Part shown: positions 57,185-64,000 of the stretch, one piece after another
How positions within the stretch are numbered: position 1 is the stretch's first letter
How the letters are laid out: each line of letters opens with the position of its first letter
Assembly (NCBI GenBank): GCA_028023455.1
Contig: JAQFVV010000320.1
Location: 620,001-684,000, forward strand
Length of the DNA: 64,000 nucleotides
From: Epiperipatus broadwayi
Taxonomy: Eukaryota; Onychophora; Udeonychophora; Euonychophora; Peripatidae
Direction: 5' to 3'
Made by a program: the position numbers and the translations under genes
Notes under the pieces: generated by a model
Database searches by the model: none
What the model was told of the DNA's origin: nothing
Seen by the model: the letters and a program-made list of their open reading frames with translations, nothing else

Positions 57185-58498
57185 TATTCAAATGATTAGA
57201 AGAATGCAGTAATAATATTAATATTTAAAAAAAGTGATAAAGAAGATATTAGACCTATCAGCCTTTTATCAGTTTTATATAAAATTTTTACCAAGATAAT
57301 TACAACTCGTCTACAGAGAACATTGGATTTCCACCAACCAAGAGAACAAGCTGAATTTAAAAATGGTTTTAGTACAGTAGATCAGATCTAGGTATTGAGA
57401 GAAGTTATAGAAAGGACAAATGAATATGAGTTGTCATTATGTTTTGGATTTGTATATTATGAAAAGGCATTTGATTCTATAAACATTTCTTCAGTGATTA
57501 AAGCATTGGATCATCAAGGTGTAGGTCCAAGTTATTGTCATATTTTAAAGAATATTTATAAAAATGCAACAGAAACAATTAGATTACTTAATGATACTGG
57601 GAAAGTCAACATTGATAAGGTGTAAAACAAGGTGACACCATATCTCCAAAACTTTTTTACAGCAGTGCTGCAAGAAGTATTTTGTGGATTAAAATGGGAA
57701 ACTAAAGGAGTGAAAGTAAATGGAGATTATTTAAGTCATTTAGATTTTACAGATGTAGTTGTTTTTGCAAATAATGCTTCAGAGCTGCAGGAAATGTTGC
57801 AGGAGTTATCAGATGAAAGTAGGACTAAAGATAAATGTTAAAAAGACTAAAGTAATGTTTAATCGATTTGCTCAAAATATGAAAATAAAGATTGATTATG
57901 ATGAATTAGAAGAAGTTAACAGTTTCAAATACCTTGGTCAGATTATTAATACAGATGGAAACATAATGGAGGAAATTAATCATAGAATTAAACTTGGTTG
58001 GAGTGCTTTTGGTAGAAATAACTTGATACTAAAATGAAATATGCCTATGTGTTTGAAAAGGAGGGTTTTTAACAAATGTGTTTTACCAGTTCTTACTATG
58101 GATCTGAGACTTGAACACTTAATAGAAGAGCAATACAGAGACTTCAGACCACTCAAAGAAGTATGGAGAGATGTATTTTGGGAGTAACAAGAAGAGATCG
58201 AAAACACAATGTATGGGTAAGAGAACAAACAGGTGTTACTGATCTCATTGAAAAAATTAAAAGATTGAAGTGGAGTTGGGCTGAACATATTGCTAGAAGA
58301 GATGATAATAGATGGACAATTGAAATTTTAAACTGGATTCCAAGAGATTGTAAAAGACCCAGAAAGAGACCACATGTGAGATGGATGGATGAAATAAGAA
58401 AGTGTACAGGGGTGATGTGGAGAAGAGAAGCTAAAGATTGGAGAAGATGGATTAAACTTGGAGAGACTTTCATCCTGCAGTGGATTGATAATGGTTGA
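57185..58498 (+). pseudogene. RTE reverse transcriptase and C-terminus, broken
   Basis: Frames read PISLLSVLYKIFTKII, then after a stop 57395-57625 with CFGFVYYEKAFDSINIS (RT motif A). 57632-57841 continues with LDFTDVVVFANNASELQ, where the catalytic YADD has become FTDV. A frameshift leads to 57759-58037: LKINVKKTKVMF and NSFKYLGQIINTDGNI (the KYLG block). The C-terminal frame 58163-58498 has MERCILGVTRRDR, TDLIEKIKRLKWSWAEHIAR and a WIPRDCKRPRKRP block, highly typical of RTE-type elements in invertebrates. The mutated catalytic box and frameshifts make it inactive. Confidence 0.85.
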
Positions 58499-58515
58499 TG
58501 ATGATGATGAATTAA
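57185..58515 (+). mobile_element. RTE-type LINE, copy B, 5'-truncated
   Basis: This starts abruptly inside the RT and runs to the 3' end, an ATGATGATGATGA microsatellite at 58499-58511. It closely matches copy A over its whole length (LREVI, CFGF, YEKAFDSI and the common C-terminus). It retains sequence more completely than copy A. Confidence 0.85.
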
Positions 58516-58995
58516 TACACTTATATACATATTCAGATACATAATTAAATACAAAAAATAAAACAAAGATAAAATATACATTTTAACCTGACCATTAAAA
58601 ATAATCATTTCCCATTTCATTACTTTACTCTTAAATAATTCTATCCACATTTATTTTGTAACACTTTATTTTATTTTTTAAAAAAATATTATTATAATTA
58701 TAAAACTTTAACATTTATTCTATTATTTAATATGTATTATTGTCATTTTACTTATTTTATAAATCAATTTCTAACCTTTTCTTATTTTTATTAAATATTT
58801 TATAATTATCAGTTAACTTTTCCCACATTACAAATTACTTTTTTACATTACAAAAATTACCTACCTCTTTACAATCCTATTTCTAAAAACCCAGCTGACA
58901 AAATTTTCAAAATTTATACACTTGTTTAACACCTCCCTCTATCTTCATTTTCTTCAACTTTATTCTTTTAACCTTTTTCAAATTTAAATTATTAT
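58516..58995. other. Intergenic, nothing recognised
   Basis: A+T-rich; this would hold the 3' end of the Penelope-like element, but no boundary or hammerhead was found. Confidence 0.4.
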
Positions 58996-58999
58996 TAAT

Positions 59000-60560
59000 A
59001 ATAATTGCTTATAAAATTATTGTCTTTATCCCAAAATCCCTATTAAGATTGGGTTTTATATTCTTAATCAATAGTGCCTCTTTAATTTTCCTATCTGTCC
59101 TATTATTTGTATAACTAATCATTTTTATACTATCTTTCTCAAACCTATGACCTGTTTCTAATGAATGCAAATAAATGTGATCTCTTATCATATTTATGTT
59201 GAATTAATCTTGTATAAATTGAATTCTTTGTTTCCCCTACATAATTAGTTTTTATATTTTTACTTTTACATGATTTGCATTCAATTTTAAATACTCTATT
59301 TATGAATTTTTATACTTTTCTCACATATTTATTATCCTATATATTAAGTACATTCTTTTTTCTTTTATTTACTTTCTTAAATTTTATTACATTATTAAAC
59401 TTTTTATTAATTCTAATAATTATTTTATTCATACTTTTACAATACTATCATTGTATGTTTTAATACCTATATATTTATTTTTATTTTTTCTACATACTAT
59501 CCCATTATTTTTATTAAATTTCTCTTCTGATTTTCTTATACTTTCTTCTATAACTTTTTCTGGATATTCATTATCTCTAAACTCCTTAATTATCAATTCT
59601 ACCTGTTTACTATAATCTTCTTCATTTGAGCAATAATTCTAAGCTCTATATATTTTTGAATTTGTACTACTTTTTTAAATTTAACATCTATATTTGAATT
59701 CCAATTACTTATATTGCTATCTACATTAGATTTTATATACAGATGTATTTATCCTGCATTCATCATTTTTATATGACTTTTTTAACAAAATATCTAAATA
59801 CGATAATTTATTATCATTTTCTTGTTCTATTGTAAATTTTATATTTTTATCTAACTTATTAATCTCAAGATACATATCTATTTGCCTTTGGCTCTTGTTA
59901 AAAATCAATAAATATACATCAACATATCTTTTCATAAAAATTGGACCATTATTATTATTAATCATCAAATCTTCCATATTCTTCATATATATATATATAT
60001 ATATTACTAAGTCCCCTACCTAATGCCCCTCCTATTAGTAATCCCTTATTTTGTTTATAATATTCTCCATTAAACTCAAGTGTCATCTCCTTACAACTAA
60101 TTCTTATTATTTCTCTCAATTTCTCTATTGGTATTTTAATTTCTTTATATTCATCATCTCTATATCTTTTATTGCTAATTCTATTCTTCTTCCACATATA
60201 CATTTGTATACATTGACACAACTTATATTTTTACCATAATCTACTTATAATTACTATATTCATTTATTTTATCTTTAATTTCTTTTATTTACTCTTTATT
60301 ATTTTTAATATGAAAACTATTTTTATCATTAATATATTTCTTAAAAATATTATTTGATATCCATTTAGATATTCTATCAAAATATGAATTTGTACCATTT
60401 ATAACTGATCTTAAAGGCACCCCTTCTTTAAATATTTTTGGTGTTCTATATATTCTTACCATATCACAATTTTTATTTCCCAAAAATGCAAATACTTTTC
60501 TATCTATTAATCCATTATTATATAATCATTTTTCTAACTCATAAATCTTCCCATTTTTAA
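59000..60560 (-). mobile_element. Penelope-like element (PLE), decayed
   Basis: Reverse transcriptase and GIY-YIG endonuclease remnants occur in the order unique to Penelope-like retroelements, on the minus strand. The ends (pLTRs) were not found. A TA microsatellite interrupts the RT at about 59988-60005. PLEs are known carriers of hammerhead ribozymes, which links this element to the hammerhead repeats elsewhere in the window, though I saw no hammerhead in or beside it. Confidence 0.8.
59009..60483 (-). pseudogene. PLE reverse transcriptase plus GIY-YIG endonuclease, broken
   Basis: 60483-60289: RIYRTPKIFKEGVPLRSVI, the PLE RT block P-K-HK...PLRPI. 60221-59958: FNGEYYKQNKGLLIGGALGR, motif B. 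59986-59726: MKRYVDVYLLIF, where the catalytic YVDD has become YVDV, followed by KNIKFTIEQENDNKLSYLDI (typical PLE: IKFT-E-E---LPFLD). Another frame near 59570 reads FRDNEYPEKVIEESIRKS, a PLE linker. GIY-YIG domain: CKSCKSKNIKTNYVGETKN near 59285-59225, then HSLETGHRFEKDSIK and REALLI-like KEALLIKNIKPNLNRDFG in 59191-59009. Frameshifts plus the lost catalytic Asp make it inactive. Confidence 0.8.
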
Positions 60561-61037
60561 TTTAAAAAGAAGGAAATAAAGTGTCACATAAAGTAGATTT
60601 TCCCCCACAAATTATTGAGCTGCAGCATCTCCATAAATGACTGTAATTAGAATAAAGTATTTACTGAATGGATGTTGTCCAAAAATACTTATTTACCTTC
60701 ACTGATAAATGGGTTTCTGAAAATACATTGCAACTCTCTTTTGAATACCCATATTTTGCATTAATAGATTATTGTAGATTTCCAACTTTCAAAATTCATC
60801 AGTTATGGTGATATTTTAACTTAGGTAAAGTTCACTGGAAGATAAGTAATTCTTAATGGTTTGAGTTAATATTGGGATTATAAATGTTGTAATTGTGTGA
60901 AAAAATGTCTTACAATTGCCATTTTTATTTATGATATTTTGAGTTTTTGAAACAAATATAGTAGAGAAAATGTATTATTTTACAAAAAATTTATGTATAT
61001 GTACATATAAACATTTTTAATTTATTAGATACTAGAA
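60561..61037. other. Intergenic, nothing recognised
   Basis: No features apart from a hammerhead-like fragment that was rejected (see rejected items). Confidence 0.45.
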
Positions 61038-61800
61038 GTTTAGCCTTAGTCAATAGTAATTGATGGTTTTCTAGCAATATTACTATTAAATATATCTTTA
61101 GTTATTTCAGAAACTAGTCCACATTTTACTTTGTTAATATCATAATATATCCATGAAAATATTTAGTCTAATATGTACATTTCTCTGAGATAGATGAATT
61201 ATTATTTATTGAATGTCAAGAAAAAATGTAATTTTTCTAGACCTATGAAATTATAATAATAACTATCTGGGATTAAATCCATTTAAGTTATAAATAAAAG
61301 ACGATCTTCTTTTGTTTTTAAATAAACAAGATTTTAAAAAAGCTATTATTGAGTACTACAATAAAATAGTTAGCCTTAGAACTATCAATGGTAACTGATA
61401 AATTTCTAGTAATACTTCTGCTAAACATATCTAGTTATAACAAGAAAATAATCTCGCATTTTACTTTACATCTTAATAAATCCATGAAAATATTTAATAT
61501 AATATATGCAACTATCTGGAAGAGATTAATTATTATTTATAGGAGTTCAAGAGAAAATATAATTTTTGTAATTCCTCATACTTATAAAAATAATTGTCTG
61601 GGTTTAAATTCCATATAACAACTTAGATAGAAATAAAAGAGACAGATTTTTTTTTCTAATCAAACTTTAAAAAATTATTATTTGATATTTTAACCTTAGG
61701 ACTATTAGGAGTAATTGATGCTTTCCTAACAACACCATTGCTAAATGTTTCTCTAGTTATTATATGGAAATAGCCCCACGCTTTATTTTTTTTATAATTG
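61038..61800. repeat. Diverged tandem repeat, about 320-bp unit, 2.3 copies
   Basis: Copies begin near 61038 (TTTAGCCTTAGTCAATAG), 61370 (GTTAGCCTTAGAACTATC) and 61692 (TTAACCTTAGGACTATTAG). Each is followed by TTGATGG/AACTGATAA and TTTCTAG-AATA, then AAATCCATGAAAATATTTA-T and a closing CTGGG-TTAAAT-CCAT. The third copy is partial. The 76-residue frame across the second copy is a by-product of the repeat. Confidence 0.75.
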
Positions 61801-63133
61801 AGCTATTAACTTGGTGGTATTTATGATAAAGATGGAATAATTTAATTCCAGTAGAATAAAAAAAATAAAACTTTTAGAGATGATTCTTATGCTAGTTAAA
61901 ATTTTTGCCTAGTCATCTTCAAGTGTATATAAAGTATTTTTCAAGTCTAATTTTTACAAGAAAGAAAAAAAGGAGGTTTAAATATTGTCAAATAATATCA
62001 TAATGTGACATTTCATGTACAAAAAAGTCTTTGTAAAGAATTCTGTATTTGTAAAATAGTCCTACATTAAAATAAAATGGATTATATGCAAAAAAAAAAA
62101 TATTCATTAATATGTCATTAGTCATAAGCAAGTCATTTTAAAACTTAAATTATTTTTAATACTTTTTTACAAGAATTTATTTTTGTAATGATCCTTTAAA
62201 TGATTTTATCTACTCTTAAAATAAACCTTTTTATGAAAGTACTTTTATCATTATTTGATCAATACATTTTAAAAAAAATATTGAGATTTTTTTTAAACTT
62301 TAGATAAAATATCCTTGAGTTTATGTGGGGGGGGGGGTACGTTTTTAAATTTCAATAAGAAGGCTTTTACCTAAGAAGGAAAAATCTACTCTATTAGCTG
62401 AAATTAAGCTAATTAATTTATAAGTGTTTATTGGATATTTTTTTTATCTTTAGTTTTGTTTCTAAATGTGAGTACAAACTAATTAATTAACAGTAAAAGT
62501 TTAAAGATGATCTTTGAAATTTTATTTGGTTAATAGAAGTTTTTAAATAGTTAATATTCAGGTTAATAGTATCTACTTGTATTCATTTATGATTTAAGGC
62601 TTCTTCCTTTTGTTTCATATTTTCATCATTCTTTCATTTTTATAATAGATTCATCAATGCTAATTTTATTTATACTCCTTTTATTTTTATATTTATTATA
62701 ACTTCATTATATTAAAGAAGTAAAGCATAATGGATTGATTCCCAATTTGGAAACTAAAAATTAAAAAAACTTCAGTTTGGTCAAATGAATGGAAGTATTG
62801 CACTAAATTTAGTATGATATTTGGGTACTAGAACATTACATGAGATGTTTGTGGATAAACTATCATTTTAAAGTCATTAGATTCTGATGTGAATGATTTA
62901 ATGTGGAAAGGATTGTCTCAATAATCAGACCAGGATAATAGATAATTAGAATCAAATCTTATAATCAGACAAACAATTGTTTCTACACATTTTCTATGAC
63001 ATCTCCATTTAAATGATTTGAAGATTACAGAGTCTCTGCAAGCCATTCTTGAGCAATGAGTGAAGTCTAATAACTTTTTATTTTTCAGGACAACTAGGAT
63101 TCTCTTCTTCATAATGAATATCCTAATATTCCT
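61801..63133. other. Intergenic with a G9 run
   Basis: Nothing recognised besides a homopolymer run of G near 62326-62336. Confidence 0.45.
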
Positions 63134-64000
63134 GTAGACCAAGAGTTTCCAAACTTTTTTTGGATGCAGACCCTTTACCAAAAACTTTTAAAACCATCGA
63201 CTCATTTACTTTACTTATTAATAAATTTGTACAGTGCTTGATATTAAATATTTACTAGACATCAAACTTTTCGTTTTAATCACTTGTAATTAATGATTGA
63301 AAAAGATAAATGACTATGGAATCTGGCATTATCTTGTGCAACATTTAATATCAAAACCTGCACTAATGAAAATGAAAGCAAAAAAAAATGCAAGCAGAAT
63401 TTTTTTTAAAATTTTTGACAAGTATGAAATAAATAAATAAATTCAAAATAAGTACAAATATTGAAATCACTTTATTAAACATAAAAATAAAGTGAAAAAT
63501 CAACATATTTAGACAGAATTAAACATTAGCAAAATTATAGCAACGAAAGTTTTAATCAGTATTATAAAAATAAGAATAACAATTAAATTAGCTTGGAAAA
63601 CTTAATTTAATGAGATGGATGCACCTGGTGATTTGTCAACAATTTATCTATATCCAGTTTTAAATTAGTGAGCTGCATTCTCAAATTTTCACATTCAGTG
63701 ATTTGCAATCAATGTCTGCTCTAAAGCAGATTGAAAACTATACTGAAGCCTCTCTCTACCAGAAATGACTATGGAAATGCCAGAAAATACTTATGTACAA
63801 CAGTCCATAGAGCCAGTATACAGAAGTGGAATGTCTTGTTGCAGCCAAGACTTTTGATAACTCTGTTTGAATTATACCTTGAGATTCTTTTTCATGCTGA
63901 TGGTTATTAGCGCATCCTGCAAAATTTATATTTGATTCAGCACTATGTGTGGGTTTATTATCAAGTCTGGTATTTCCAATGATAGAATATCTTTAAATCT
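63134..64000. mobile_element. Probable hAT terminus, element runs out of the window
   Basis: CCAAGAGTTTCCAAACTTTT (63140) followed by TTTTGGATGCAGACCCTTTACC resembles hAT ends of the TTTCCCAAACTTTTT...GGACCCCTT type. Sequence to the window edge has no clear transposase frame. The far end is not in the window. Confidence 0.4.

Noticed and set aside
57160-57190. TCATCATCAGAAC upstream of RTE copy B as a minus-strand hammerhead
   Set aside because: Stem II sequence is not self-complementary; it looks like a TGATGA microsatellite similar to RTE tails.
60685-60740. Hammerhead-like CTGATAAATGGGTTTCTGAAAATAC near the Penelope-like element
   Set aside because: G8 of the core is replaced (CUGAUAA), stem II does not form and no flanking stem I was found.
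1-64000. CRISPR arrays, bacterial operons, rRNA genes
   Set aside because: No regularly spaced short repeats, no prokaryotic gene arrangement and no rRNA motifs; the sequence is eukaryotic repeat DNA.

Overview
The window is A+T-rich animal DNA, probably from an invertebrate; I cannot name the species. It is packed with eukaryotic transposon families: hAT/ZBED-type transposases, RTE-type and Tx1/L1-like non-LTR retrotransposons, a Gypsy LTR element and a Penelope-like element. No intact host gene is recognisable. All coding signals are transposon-derived and broken by stops or frameshifts. A few unassigned open frames near 38 kb lie inside a larger inverted-repeat-bounded segment.

Layout. 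0-3 kb: one end of a hAT element (minus strand) with an internal and a tandem duplication. 4.3-9 kb: a minus-strand Tx1/L1-like LINE with ORF1-like, endonuclease and reverse-transcriptase remains, followed by a plus-strand LINE tail. 9.5-14.4 kb: a nest, with a second hAT transposase split by an RTE insertion and then followed by a Gypsy LTR-gag-protease fragment. 16.6-21.3 kb: non-autonomous hAT elements, a hairpin MITE and a second LINE tail. 22.4-32.2 kb: a cluster of foldback elements. 33.4-35.5 kb: a minus-strand RTE. 37.9-40.4 kb: a 2.4-kb segment with inverted ends and an internal minisatellite. 41.7-50.7 kb: further foldback copies, a hAT MITE with a perfect target duplication, a Gypsy integrase remnant and an RT relic. 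50.8-53.3 kb: tandem and inverted copies of another repeat. 55-58.5 kb: a tRNA-derived sequence, a LINE C-terminus and an RTE copy. 59-60.6 kb: a Penelope-like element (minus strand). 61-61.8 kb: a tandem repeat.

Main result. Two unrelated-looking repeat families carry sequences that fold as type I hammerhead ribozymes, with the CUGANGA and GAAA core boxes and the very short stem III known from Penelope-like elements and metazoan retrozymes. One family is a 1.07-kb palindrome (31,062-32,131) whose arms each carry one hammerhead and each form a greater-than-unit-length copy of a ~475-bp unit. The other is a dispersed foldback family (copies at 22.6, 23.0, 30.0, 46.7 and 50.2 kb plus short deletion derivatives at 20.7, 41.7, 47.6 and 56.6 kb). 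Its hammerheads show a compensatory change in stem II, and its copies are flanked by 10-17-bp direct repeats. The Penelope-like reverse transcriptase in the same window is a plausible relative of the machinery that moved them. That link is inference.
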